A DNA stretch of 64,000 bases from assembly GCA_015698045.1 (NCBI GenBank), contig BLAL01000062.1, forward strand, positions 434,001 through 498,000, read 5' to 3'. The DNA is from Rhizophagus clarus (Eukaryota; Glomeromycota; Glomeromycetes; Glomerales; Glomeraceae). Shown here one piece after another: positions 41,383-53,173 of this stretch (the stretch's first letter is position 1; each line of letters begins with the position of its first letter). Position numbers and translations under genes: made by a program. The notes beneath the pieces were generated by a model, which ran no database searches, was not told the DNA's origin, and was given only the letters and a program-made list of their open reading frames with translations.

Positions 41383-42083
41383 AAAAAAAAAAAAAAACTT
41401 TTAATTTGTAAAATTTAAAAAGATAGAAAAAATTAGAGTTCTTTAATATTATAGTCAAAAAAAAAAAGAAAAAGCCCAATGGTTCTTTTATAATCAAACT
41501 AAAAAAGATAAAAAATAATTGGCAAAATTAATTAATTTAGCTATATTAAACTAAAATTAATTTGTTATTTATATACTTTAATTTTACCTAAAAATCAGTA
41601 TAATATAAACTGCTAAATATTACAAAAATCTAAAAAAGAAATAATTATGGTTTCAACAAATATACCTAATATTAGAATGCTTATATTTTTTATATAAATA
41701 AATTACAAAATATATATATGCAATATTCAATTATATAATAATTAATGTTTAATAAAATTTTGTTTTAAAAAAATTATTGCACAAAGTAAATTTTTTTAAG
41801 ATATTTGTAATATATTAATGAAATAAAATAATCATTAAATTCTATTTAGATACATTACACTATATTATTATTCTTTTCGGTTCATTATTAATTTTATTCT
41901 TATAATATTAGTCTCTTTTATCCAAAACAATTTAAATACATCTATAATAATTTAAATAAACTATTTTTGCTTTTTTTTATTTAATACATTAATATACAAC
42001 AAATTAAATATAATAAATATTAATTAATTACTAAAACATTATTACTCTTCATATACTCTTTATTTTCATCCAAAAAAAATAAA
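41383..42083. other. Convergent intergenic spacer
   Basis: This is AT-rich 3' DNA between the exonuclease (+) and kinase (-) genes. No gene or repeat is recognised. Confidence 0.5.
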
Positions 42084-45000
42084 TTAAAATCTTGTTAATA
42101 ATTGATTGATTCCAGCATCTAATAACGTTAACCATTGTAACAAATCGTCAGTAGTTTTTGTTAAATCTTCATATACTTCACTATTACCACGATATTTATC
42201 CATTTTTAATGATCTCAACTCAGGTCCTGCAGGATTTAACATTGTAGCTGATATAGATGTATTTTGTACATTTGCACCATTTCCCGTAAAACCTGATCTT
42301 GTTGGCGAATTTTGTTGCAATGATAGTTGATTAAATTTTGATGATAACGGGGAAGGTGTAAGTAAATGAGACGATGGTCCACTTTCTTCCGCAAAAAACT
42401 AATAAAATACAAAAAGAATAAAATTTTAAAATTCAAAAATTTTTAAAATTAAAGATTTCAAGAATATAATAAAACAAAGGATATTGAATATACATACTTT
42501 CGGTTTTGGAGATCTCTGCATATGACTTACACTTGTAGCCCTTTGTCTTGGTAAATTTACAGCTAAATTATTATTATTATCACTGTCTGATTGGATGTGC
42601 TTAGATTTTATTATAATATCTTCGTGATTTGGTCTATGAGAAGTATTTAAAGTAGTAGCAGATCTAACACGACGAGCTTGAGAAGGATATTGTTTCCCTT
42701 GACTACTTGATCTATAAAGTGGTATACCATTAGGAATAGGTGAATCATTATTGGAAATAGGAATATCATAACTTCCATGTCTTGCAGGCGGAGGTCTAAC
42801 ATATCCCATTTTTGGTGGTATAGATTGTGGAGGACTAACATGATTGTTCGTAGATTCTGATGTTGAACCTATCCCGTTACCTGATTTCGACATGGCAAGA
42901 GTGGACAATGGCGGAGTTAATAATCCTCCTGAATTTGATCCTGAATTTGCCGGTGAATTTATTTTATCTATAGTAGGATTAGTAACTTCTACCGATATAT
43001 TAGATTTATGTTGAATTGAAAAATATCCACTCTCTTGTCTTACAGGCCCTTTTCCATTTGTTATAGATACGGGCGATAGTAAACCATTTTTAGCTACTTC
43101 TGATGATGATTGTGCTGGAAGCGATGACTCTAGTTTCTCTATAGTTGATGGTAAATTTTGTGTATTTGGAGTCGAATCGAGGTTAAATGTTGAAGATAAA
43201 GGTGATTTTGAACCTTCTTTACTTGACGAAGATAACCTACTATCAATTGAACCACTATCAGAGTTAGAATCTTTTGTTTTTGGAACAAGATAACTTGATT
43301 GAAAATGAGCTCTCGTTATTGTTCTTGAAGGAGAATCTTCCATATGTGGCATTAAGTTAATATTTACTGGAGGTATAGTTATAGTAGGATTTCTAGTCGG
43401 TGAAGAATCTGAAACATTATCTTGCAACTCTTCATTATTGAATAATTGAAGTAACGGATGTTGAGCATCCGAATATTTTTTTCGAAACATGGGAGGTGAA
43501 AGAAATCCCTCAGTTATTATTCTACCATGACGAAAGCTCGCATCTCTTGGTATAACAGTTCTATCCGTATCGTCTCTAGATTCGTCTTGTTTTTTATCAA
43601 TTGTAAATCCTTGTTGTTCATCTCCTTCTATTACAGGAGACAATTGATCCGATTTAGTATGAAGCGATCCCAAAGAATGCGATTTACGATGATTTATTGT
43701 ATTTTGAACTGTATCAAATAACCAAGCATCTTCTTCCTCTTCTTTTTGTCCTTCCTCAAAATCATATGAATCACTTTCACTAAAAAAAAGTTATTAAAAT
43801 TTCAATTATTATTTGTTTACTCCTTTTTTTTTTTTAAAAAAAAAAAAGAAAACCAATTGAAACCTCGATGGTGTTCCATGAGGATCTTGGAATGAATGAC
43901 GATATCCAGTTGTTTGTTTCCATTGTTCATATTTTGTGATAAGTTCTCTTAATAGCCCATTTGGGTGTTTTGAAGCTCCTTTTATAAATTTTGATTTCAT
44001 TAATTCTTCTGCAGTAGGCCTCTAAAAAAAAAGATGATTGTATCACGATTAAAAATTGCATGTATGCATAAATCAGTTCATTTTAAGATACAAGAAGTTT
44101 ATAAATATTTGGGTTCAAAATTAGAAAAATCTATAAAGTGTTGAGTCATAATATTGTTTTTTCAAAAAAAAAAAAAAAAAAAAACATTTATTTACCTGAT
44201 CAGAATTATCATTTAAACATATAGAAACAAATTCTCTGATTTGAGAAGAAAATTTATCCTCTAATTGAGGTGGAGGAGTTTTGGGTATAAGTTGTATAGC
44301 TTTCATAGCACTTAATTTATGATGAGGAGGATTTCCTTTGGCCATTTCAATTACAGTAATCCCCAAAGACCAAATGTCCGCCTAAGTTTATTAATAATAA
44401 TGATGAGAATTTTTTTTTTGTTGAACATAATCACAAATCATCTCTAAAATATAGTATTTACAAACCTTTGTATCATAAGTTGCACCTTCCTTTATCACTT
44501 CAGGTGCCATCCAATATCTATATAAATATCATAAATTAAAGAATTAAAATAATAATTTGAAAATAAAAAATGTATCTAGAATTTTTCGATAATTTAAAAG
44601 GATACGGAGTGCCAACAAATGAAGTTCTTTTTGCGGATGACGCCGTTAATTGTCCTGCCACACCGAAGTCGCATAATTGAACTTTACCTTCTTCGGTTAA
44701 TAATATATTTGCCGCTAATTTTTTTTTTTTTTTTTTGAAAGAAAAATATTAATATCTATTTTTAAATTATAAATTTAAAAAATATACTTACCTTTGATAT
44801 CCCGATGAATAATTTTAGATTTATGTAAATAAATTAATGCTTGTAAAACTTCTCTTGTTATCAAAGAAATATATTTTTCTTCCAAATTTCCAGCATTTAA
44901 CTATAATAATAATAATAAGGATAATTAAAAACTTGCTAAATAATAATAAAATATAGATAGTAATAAACGAATCGATTACCAATGATCTAATACTTCCGCC

Positions 45001-45410
45001 TGCAGCATATTCCATAATAATCCATAATTTTGTACCATGGAGAAAACTTCCAAAATATTTAGTTATATTCTGAGAATCACTATGTTTTAGTTGAGATAAT
45101 AAATTAATCTCTTTGACAATATCACCAACGTCGTCTTCTTCCGTATCTAAATTTAGCACCTTAATAGCTACAACTCTGTTATTTTCATTATCTATCCTAT
45201 TAAAAGGAATAGAAAGAGAATCATTTTATCAAAAAAAAAAGAAATTAAGAAAAGAAAGAAAGAAATATTTATCTAAAGTTTGTTTTTTTATTTATCGTAC
45301 CCTTTATAAACCGCGCCATAAGCACCTCTACCAACAAGCTCTTGTCTAGTATAACGATCTCTGACTCTTTTCTTTTGCACGTAACGATGGTCGCCAGCAT
45401 TATTCATCAT
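42084..45410 (-). CDS. Germinal-centre (GCK/STE20) kinase, NAK1/KIC1-like
   Basis: The predicted protein is 845 aa from nine exons: 45301-45410, 44980-45196, 44792-44900, 44606-44714, 44466-44517, 44196-44381, 43864-44021, 42498-43779 and 42084-42398. The kinase domain covers about residues 20-270. It has a [11 protein letters not shown] glycine loop, VAIK (Lys49), HRDIKAANIL (catalytic Asp143), DFG at about 161 and [15 protein letters not shown] as activation segment. The long exon 8 is disordered and rich in Ser/Pro/Asn. The short N-terminus, STE20-type activation segment and long tail resemble fungal Nak1/Kic1, the upstream kinase of the RAM/MOR network. The SOG2 partner is 18.7 kb away. 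The intron between exons 4 and 5 has U12-type signals. The GCK class is certain; the NAK1/KIC1 subgroup is likely. Confidence 0.87.
44518..44605 (-). other. U12-type GT-AG intron (88 nt) in the kinase gene
   Basis: On the minus strand the donor is GTATCCTTTT, a perfect match to the minor-spliceosome consensus GTATCCTTT. TTCTTTAAT, one mismatch from the U12 branch consensus, lies about 18 nt before the AG. The splice interrupts the GTPYWMAPE motif after two bases of the Pro codon and restores it exactly. Confidence 0.8.
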
Positions 45411-47291
45411 TATAAAAAAACAATAAATAAGTTCTTTTATCAAAAGAGTATTAAATAGAAAAAGAGACTTGAACAAAGAATTTTTTTTTTTAAAAAAAAA
45501 AAAAATTTATAATTTATACTTAGTAAATCAGAATCGTGTAACACCTCAAAATTCCTAAGTTGAAAGATTAAATTTCGGATAAAATGTTTATTGTCTATCA
45601 TGTTTATAGCGTGCCTGTGTGCTTATCAGAATTGTCTCCATCAAATATAAATATTTATTCTGCGGTGGGAACATTTAGCGATCTATATTATTCGATAATA
45701 AATTATTTGTCACATTCTACGACAGTTATTAAGGGTACTAAATAAATATGCAAGAGTAAGTTAGAATAAATTGAACATTTAACTTAATATCTAGAGACGA
45801 GATATTTTCATTGGACTACTTATAAACAATAATTCTTTACTAATTCCATTCGTGATATGGACTTATTATCTCTTTTTTCCACGTTTGTTATTATAAATAT
45901 TAAATATTTTGCAAATATTAGACTCGAGCCAATCGTATAATATGATATCACAGTATATCATAAATATAGAGCATTCATCTGAAAAGATTAGGAATTTAAC
46001 TTTCAAATTATTTATCGTATAACTACTTTTCTAATTTCAGCGTCGAGTATTTTTGATAAAAGGTAGCACCAACTTTTTTCAAAATATGCAAGAAAACTTC
46101 AAAAAAAAAAAAAAAAAGAATTTTTATACGTTATAAACTGTTGTAAAATTATAAAGTCTTTTTAATAAATTCATTAAAAAAACCTCATCATTGATTCGAA
46201 GAAACGTCAATTATCAAAAAGATGAGCTGTCATTACGAGGTATAATATTTTTTGTAACAATGACATAAAGTTCAAAGTTGTGATCAATTATATCTTGCAT
46301 AATAATTTATTATCGAAAATCAAACAGGTTACATGAGTGTTGTATTTCAGAAAATAATAATTCATGTTACAGAAATTAATTATAATTAAAAGAAGGATAA
46401 GCTTTGCATACATGATGACCATTAATGCATTTATTAATATAATAAATAATAAATTTACAGGCAAGTATATTATGTATAATCTTTTCCATTTTATCGTATC
46501 TATTTTCCATTTCAGCCATTTTTAAATCCAAAAAATCATTATCAACTACGAAACAAGTTTTTTAACTGAAATTTTTTCACTGAATTATATAATAATTTAT
46601 TTTTAGAATATGGATTCTATTTATAGAGGAAATTGCCAAGAAAGAAGGAAAATCGAAGGCGTAAAAGTCGTCACATGTGCAACGCTGTATTACCATGTAA
46701 TATATTTGATATCCATTTCAGTAAAGGAATAATGGACGATTTAAAACAAAGAAAAATCATGTAAAGCCAAAGTATCTTTCAAAGATTACAAACTAGAAAA
46801 GTCCAAAAGAAAGATCCGGAATTCTTTTTTTTAGTGTTAAGATACTTAGTTTATATCGTGATAGAAAGTTACATCTAATTTGATAAAAATAAGGTATAAA
46901 TACATTTTTTTCTTAAAAAAAGTTAAAAGGATTATGTATTTTTAGCTTATAATAATAATATCAACTATCGCAGATTATTACTTAATTTATTAACACAATA
47001 AGATTAAACGAATTTTAAAAAAGAAATTTGTTAAGTAAATAACCTGTTTCATATTTTTTTGGGTAGAATATTCCAACAGAATAATTTTTATATCACTTTT
47101 AAAATAGGAATCTTGGTATTTAGTAAATTGATTCCATTATAGTTATATTAAAGGTGAAAAAATTTTTTTTTATTTATTTATAAGGATTATTACATCCTTA
47201 TTAATTTTTCAATTTCTTACGGAAAGAAATTTTTTTTTTTCTCCCTCATAAACTCAGAACACTTTAAAAGTAAAAAAAAATCTCGTTAAAC
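45411..47291. other. Intergenic region upstream of the kinase and small membrane-protein genes
   Basis: This is 1.9 kb of AT-rich DNA. It should hold both promoters, since the genes are divergent. I see no conserved coding sequence or structured RNA. Confidence 0.5.
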
Positions 47292-47645
47292 ATGTTACAC
47301 TCACATACTTCACACCATAAAAGGTCCTCAGTTTCTTCTCACTTACATGTAAAACGCGGTGTACCGGCATCTAATAACGCTTCCCTGGTAATTGCGGCCA
47401 TTCTCTTAACAGTAGCTGTGATATTATTGATTTTAATTTTGATTATTATGATCTTGAAACAAAGGAGAAGGAGTAGAAATAGAATTTCAAACTCAAAACT
47501 CAAACCTCTCCAATTAGTTGTTACAAATGAAATTAGTTCTTTAAAGAATAACGATCAATTAAAGAGAGAAAGTCAATATCAAATGAATAAGCCATTAAAT
47601 GTGCCTGTAGAATTGGCCAAACCCACCCTCGAAAGAATATTATAA
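47292..47645 (+). CDS. Small single-pass membrane protein, unknown
   Basis: This is an intronless frame of 117 aa. The N-terminus is His/Ser-rich (HSHTSHHKRSS). It is followed by one strong transmembrane segment of about 24 residues (VIAAILLTVAVILLILILII), a basic stop-transfer stretch (KQRRRSRNR), and a polar tail of about 55 residues. The positive residues after the segment predict a cytosolic C-terminus. I do not recognise a family. Normal amino-acid composition, in contrast to the A/T-run frames nearby, argues for a real gene. The absence of an intron is unusual here. Confidence 0.5.
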   Translation: MLHSHTSHHKRSSVSSHLHVKRGVPASNNASLVIAAILLTVAVILLILILIIMILKQRRRSRNRISNSKLKPLQLVVTNEISSLKNNDQLKRESQYQMNKPLNVPVELAKPTLERIL

Positions 47646-49060
47646 CAATAACATCGAAGGTGTAAATATCTATATGTATATTAGTAGAGTTTTATGCTTC
47701 CGCAGCAAAGAACGAATGACATGATAACAAGAAAAAACATATTTAATTATATATATTCTTTTAGTTCGTGTAAATATTATTAATCGTATTATATAGAATT
47801 TCTATTACTAATATACTAATAACAGGCTAAATTGGATATTGTGTATTTAGTCATCTTTAGTTATATTTTTAGTTTTAGGAATTTAATTTTATATTTTCTT
47901 TGAATTATAAAACCAATTTGAATAATTTATCGGGTTAAATAATTTCTAATAGTGGCTGTAAATTGATGATTCATTATTTTTTCAGAAAACATAAATGATT
48001 TAACCACCAATATTTCTTATTTTTTTTAAAAAGATTGCTAATTTGTATATTAATTTTATTGTATTGTACAATTCATTATTATATACTATTCTTTCTGAAG
48101 TTTAAACGTTATATATAGTATAATGCTGATTTTCTGTTTAACAAACCCTCTTCCCCCAAAAATTCTAAGTTTAGATGGACGTCAAAAAAATCCAAAATTT
48201 TTTTTTTTTTGTAAAATATTCCACTCAGTTTAATGTAAACTCTTTATTTTCCTTGCTCATATTTTTAAAATTATAATAATTTTAAATTATTTTAACTCCA
48301 TTTTTCCCTTTTTTAAAACTCATATTAAACAGAAAATCCAATTGGTCAATTTTTTAGACTAATTAATAAATTATTAATTAATTATTTAAAATTGGTTAAT
48401 ATTTCTGAAAATAACCAGAAAAAAGATCTAACTAATACTATATTTTAAATATATACAAATAATTAGAAAATAAATTTATCCTTTAAATGATAAGATATTG
48501 CAAACAAATTTATCTGCAAGTTTATCAAAAATTCAGTTCTTATTTAATTTTATAAAAAATAAAGTTATTTTAATTTTTTACCATAGAGTTTAAACTATAA
48601 TCTATGTAGCAAATAATCATTATTTATTAATCATATATTGTAAATTGAAGCTTAACCATTAGTAAAATATTATACTTTTAAGATAGCTAAAAATTTTAAA
48701 AAATTTTATACTTTAACCTTGATGATTTTATTAAAATTTGACTGTAACTATATTAAAGTTTAATAAAATATGTAGAATTTATCATAGGAAACAATATTTA
48801 TTAATATAATTTTTAATATTTAGAAGTAGGATTTTGACTTCATGTAAAATCTTAAGTAAAGAATTATTATTATAAATTCATAATAAATATGCAAAATTGA
48901 ATTTTATTATTTCTATTTTGTCTATTGAAATGCAAAATTTTATAAAAATATATTAAAATATTTTGTAATAAAAAAAAAATATTATGAAAAAAAAAAATAA
49001 ATTAATATATAAAAATTCTGATATTATTTTTATGAAATTAATTTTATTATATATTTAATC
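47646..49060. other. AT-rich intergenic region
   Basis: No gene, repeat or RNA is recognised in this stretch. Confidence 0.5.
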
Positions 49061-49531
49061 ATTTAATTAGTCTGGAGCAAAGCGAAGGACTATATAATAC
49101 TACACAAGGTGATACAAATGTCTGAATATCTACCTGCTTATCCTGTGAGTCGATGCACATATCACGTTTTTATTGTGACACAATTTCTTAATAAAGAAAA
49201 ATGTACCGTGCGCATTATTAAAAAACCCGTTTTTCAATATATTTCTTTTATTTATTTGAATGAATAATGTATACCATATTTTTTTGAAAAAAAAAATAAA
49301 AAAATTAAAAAAAAATGAAATAAATAAAAAATTCGTATTTTATTTTACTTTCTGATTACATAATTACATAACAATGATTTTAATATAAACAATAAACAAA
49401 AATGAATCTCGCGCATATACTTTGACATTATAGCATAAACATTTGTTATTTTTCAGTTATCAAAAAAAGCAGTCGCTTTTCTTCAAGCTTTCTTTCTTAT
49501 ATCCTTCAACAGTTCTTAATGTGTTAGAGCC

Positions 49532-49565
49532 ACTAGATAGCAGTCTTATAAGACTGCTATCTAGT
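49532..49565. repeat. Perfect 34-bp palindrome
   Basis: The left arm is ACTAGATAGCAGTCTTA and the right arm its exact reverse complement, with no spacer. Two near-identical 20-bp direct repeats (TTATG-Y-TATAATGTTATCT) follow at once. It lies at the left edge of the mobile region. Confidence 0.9.
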
Positions 49566-49625
49566 TATGTTATAATGTTATCTGTTATGCTATAATGTTA
49601 TCTAAGTTACTGTTTTTATTGTTCT

Positions 49626-50270
49626 ATGGCTATTTTATTGTTTTGTAGATATTTGCTATTTTTCGTTACTCTGCGGGCTTTTTGTGGTTATTTTGCTATA
49701 TTGGGTTTATTACTTATTTTGGACTTGTGTGTCGTTTTGGTTTCATTATTGCTATACGAATGCTGGTTGGCTTTTATTTTTCGTTTTGAATGCAGGGGTT
49801 CTTATTTACTGTTTGGGGGTTTGTGTCAGTTCTGGACCTCTTTGTTTGCTATCGAGGGGTCCTTTAGGGAGTGGTATGCTGGTTGGCTTTTATTTTTTGT
49901 TTTGAATAGAATTTCCATGACGGGCTGTGAGGCCATATATCAGTAAGGAGTAGGCGAGGAGAGGCGAAAAAAAATTGGAGAAAACCTGTTACCAATGGTA
50001 ACGGGTTTTATATCACGTGATAATTCAGAATTTCGCATCACATTCGAGGTGGTGGTTGGTTGGAGGTTTGAAGATGCCCATTTAATTGCTGGATGAGGCA
50101 CGAAGTGCTGAGTTGGTGACCCAGATGTACAATCCCGCCTTTTATGATCCTTTTGATTGCTGAGGATAAGGCACGAAGTGCCAAATCAGGTCTGGCCATA
50201 CTCTTTTCATGCTCTTTTTCTCATATTTTCCTAAACCTTTCTGCCTTTCTGACCTCTTTCCTGCCTATCG
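49626..50270. repeat. Composite dispersed repeat with internal duplications
   Basis: Base composition shifts to G/T-rich sequence. A segment of about 35 bp (ATGCTGGTTGGCTTTTATTT) occurs near 49761 and again near 49878. An inverted repeat centred near 49996 (CTGTTACCA/TGGTAACGGG arms) and two GGCACGAAGTGC motifs (about 50096 and 50170) follow. The long open frame through the G/T-rich part is hydrophobic by composition only. I regard this as mobile-element sequence without coding content. Confidence 0.5.
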
Positions 50271-50273
50271 GCA

Positions 50274-50339
50274 GTAGTACACCAAAGCATAACTTCTCTT
50301 ATTTTCTTTCCTATATATTATTCTACTTTGGTGTACTAC
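50274..50339. mobile_element. MITE-like 66-bp element, copy 1
   Basis: The terminal inverted repeats are GTAGTACACCAAAG and its exact complement CTTTGGTGTACTAC, enclosing 38 bp. A virtually identical copy lies at 50426-50491, and identity continues about 20 bp past the right end. Confidence 0.7.
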
Positions 50340-50425
50340 CAAATTTATATCTTATTTTATGAAATTCACGTGATGGCAAATTTCAGCGAACCAGTTCGCC
50401 CAAAATTACGATGTGCCTCCCCGCG

Positions 50426-50491
50426 GTAGTACACCAAAGCATAACTTCTCTTATTTTCTTTCCTATATATTATTCTACTTTGGTGTACTAC
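50426..50491. mobile_element. MITE-like 66-bp element, copy 2
   Basis: This is the same sequence as 50274-50339, in the same orientation, 152 bp further on. The near-complete identity implies a recent duplication. The identical right flank suggests segmental duplication rather than two insertions. Confidence 0.7.
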
Positions 50492-50737
50492 CAAATTTAT
50501 ATCTTATTTTACGCTTTCGCATTCCTAGAACTCTTTCTTGTATAGTTACTATTCCGGGATACTTTAGGATATTACTGCATCAATTACTTTTAGGTACTAC
50601 CACATCAATTACTTTTGGGTACTACCACTGACCCAGTGTTTTGCCAGCAAGCGTATTCATCCAAAATTATATAAAATTTTTATTTTGAACTTTGCAAATT
50701 TCTATGTAATGTTATACTAGTTTCTTGCATATACACC

Positions 50738-51205
50738 ATGCTTCTTGCGCAAAAAAAGCTCAGGCCTTGCCCACTTGTTTGTTCTGAACTGCTTGAACTA
50801 ATTTTTAGTAATCTTAAGATTAAAGATATACTATATTCCTGTTTTACTGTGAATCATCAATAGAATTCTGAAGCATTTTGAGTTATTTTAAAGCAAAAAG
50901 AAAGCGAATTTCATGAAGATCTTGATTTTATCAAATATCGGCTAGACTGTAATAAACAAGAAATAACCCGTATTCATACAGTTCTCTATACTCCGCGTTA
51001 TGATTGGATTACAGCAGGAGAAGAAATTGCAAATGTTCATGCAGTAATCAAATCCCATATAAATAATCTTACAAGTATTCTTTCCTGTCTTATTAAGTCT
51101 TCTGTCTTACGAAATAAATTTCATATACAATGGCAAAATCTTTATAAACAAACGAAAAAATTGTTAAAAGATATCAATCTACTTGATGATATCAATAATA
51201 CATAA
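50738..51205 (+). pseudogene. F-box-like protein pseudogene
   Basis: One reading frame runs 155 codons from ATG to TAA, with in-frame stops near 50863 (TAG) and 50878 (TGA). The start (CSELLELIFSNLKIKDILYS) resembles an F-box, the SKP1-binding motif of SCF adaptors, which is heavily amplified in some fungi. The rest is helical and charged without a recognised repeat domain. Both stops are single-base changes from likely Trp codons, so the copy was inactivated recently. Confidence 0.45.
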
Positions 51206-51458
51206 AAAGAGTGAATATATAGACAAGATTGTTGAGCTGTATTGTCAAGTACTCTTGGCCAAAATTGCCACTTCCTGCTAAGAATACTGGTGATATTTAT
51301 TTTTTTACTTATGCAATAGTAGTAGCCAAGTTTAATTTTACTTACGAACTTGCATCTAAATTTGCATATATCCAGATCGATTCTTCTGATTAAACTAGTC
51401 CAGAGCTAATGATCACTACCGCAAATTTCTGTACGTGATATTCTATTGTACCTATAAA

Positions 51459-52040
51459 ATGCAAGACGATATTAACACTAAAGCTTTGGCATATGCCCAA
51501 AAGCGTGAAAAAAGATGCTTAGCTAAAGTTAGTTCTAATACATATTTATGGGCATGTAAAAAAGGCCATCAATGGAAGGCGCCATATAAAAATATGAAAC
51601 AGAATTATAGATGGTGCAATATTTGTCCTAATGTACCAGAAAGAACATGCCGGTATATATTTGAGGATTTATTGCATAAAGAATTTCCTCTCCAAAAACT
51701 AAAATTCTTGGAGGGATTATATCTAGATGGATATAATGAAGAGCTAGGCTTGGCCTTCGAATATAGTGGCAACCAACATTACCAAATCGTCCCTTTTTTT
51801 CACCCGCAAAGTTAGATGAATCTAAATGCACAAATCTGGCGTGATTGGAAAAAGAGAGCATTATGTTATCAGGAAAGAGTAATCCTTATTAGTTATTACA
51901 ATCCCTTACTGTGTAGTAGATTTAGAAACTTTTATAAGGAGCGCCTTGTATGCATTTGGTTATATCCCAATACCCACCTAGGAGGCAACATAAGTTCTTT
52001 TTTAATATGCATTAACTGTTCTCTTACGAAAGGTCGTTGA
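51459..52040 (+). pseudogene. Zinc-ribbon/PD-(D/E)XK nuclease-like protein fragment
   Basis: The first part holds a treble-clef-like zinc-binding repeat (WACKKGHQWKAPYKNMKQ, then WCNIC). It is followed by a segment typical of a very-short-patch-repair-like nuclease fold (ERTCRYIFEDLLHKEF, LDGYNEELGLAFEYSGNQHY). This Asp/Glu-n-Glu-n-Gln pattern fits a PD-(D/E)XK site. A frameshift near 51815 breaks the frame, but the expected downstream helix (DWKKRALCYQERVILI) continues in another frame. Proteins of this architecture are numerous in Rhizophagus-like genomes; their role is unknown to me. Confidence 0.5.
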
Positions 52041-52049
52041 GGCCCTGAT

Positions 52050-53158
52050 TCATCTAAATAATATAAAATAGGTTGGAGAATTCTTTCCAACAACAATTCT
52101 CCAAATCTTATGCAGGCTAGGAGACCATGTTGAATCTGTTATTCTGTGTCGTTCAAAAAGATCATTTTCCCACTCTTCAGGAGCGAGTAAAAATTGGATA
52201 GTAGTACCCTTTGGTAATTGTGGTTCATTAATACCTATTGGGCGATTATATTTTACTGATGGTTTAGAATATATCCGCTCAAGTTTTGTTGCGTCATTAG
52301 GACTCATCCCAATCAATCGAGTTAGGCTATCATTCATATTATCAACAATTCTCCTTGCAAATCGTTCACATTCTCTACAGCGCTTGCCAGTAGACAAAAG
52401 AAACTTTACCAAATACTGATTTTTAAAAACCCTTCTAGAAAAATGTCCGGCATAATTGTCAATCATTGCAAAACTTGTATGCCTGAAATGTGCTATAATT
52501 CTTCAAATTTCAACGCCATGTTCATCCATTAATAAAGACACGTATCTCATAAACTCAGTACCCTTATCACATTGCAATTTTCGAGGCCAGTTAAGAGGTT
52601 TATCAGGATTATCATATATACTCTTAAATGCTTCTGCAACTTCCTTACTGCTTTTTGATGTTAAAAAAATGAAATCTTTATATCTAGTCGCGCAGTCTAT
52701 ATCCAATAGTACATAGTAATATATCGGGCCATCATCTAGTAAATTTGTATCCACATCTTCATCATATGGTATTTCGATCAAATCACATTGGTGCACAGTA
52801 TTTGGCTTCGTGATTTTAGAGTAACTGGCATAGGGTATATGCTTTGGTGAAGGACGAAAAATTTGATACATTGCTTGGTTCTCAAGCCATTTTTTACATC
52901 AATAAATAAAAAGCTGTAGCCAGCTTTTTTACAAGCATCCCACAATCCTTTAACATTTTGATACAGACCTTCAGGATGATAATATAGTTTTTGCAAGGCA
53001 AGATGCTGGTCTAAATTATGAGCTTTTTGGAGATCGATATTAATCGTAGGTGTTTGTTTTGCTATGATTTGGTCTAGCTCTCGTGCTTTTTGAGGATCAA
53101 TATAAATAACCGGTTCTCCCATTCCAATTTTTTTATAATTACGAAAAAAAACTGGCAT
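52050..53158 (-). pseudogene. Maverick/Polinton-like integrase (DDE), broken
   Basis: From the N-terminus it has a helical segment seen before the core in this family (LYYHPEGLYQNVKGLWDACK). The catalytic core then has Asp in a CDLIEIP block, a second in LLDIDCATRYKDF and the CDKGTEF region. A C-terminal chromo/SH3-like part carries GMSPNDATKLERIY. A one-base frameshift near 52890 and an in-frame TGA near 52503 break it, so it is inactive. It integrates element DNA when intact. Its neighbour is a packaging-type ATPase, a pairing typical of Maverick/Polinton elements. Retrotransposon integrase is an alternative, but no reverse transcriptase is present. Confidence 0.65.
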
Positions 53159-53173
53159 TTATTAAGTCAGATT

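Noticed and set aside
49626-49946. 106-codon hydrophobic open frame
   Set aside because: It is G/T-rich repeat sequence with an internal duplication. The hydrophobicity follows from composition and a second frame is also open.
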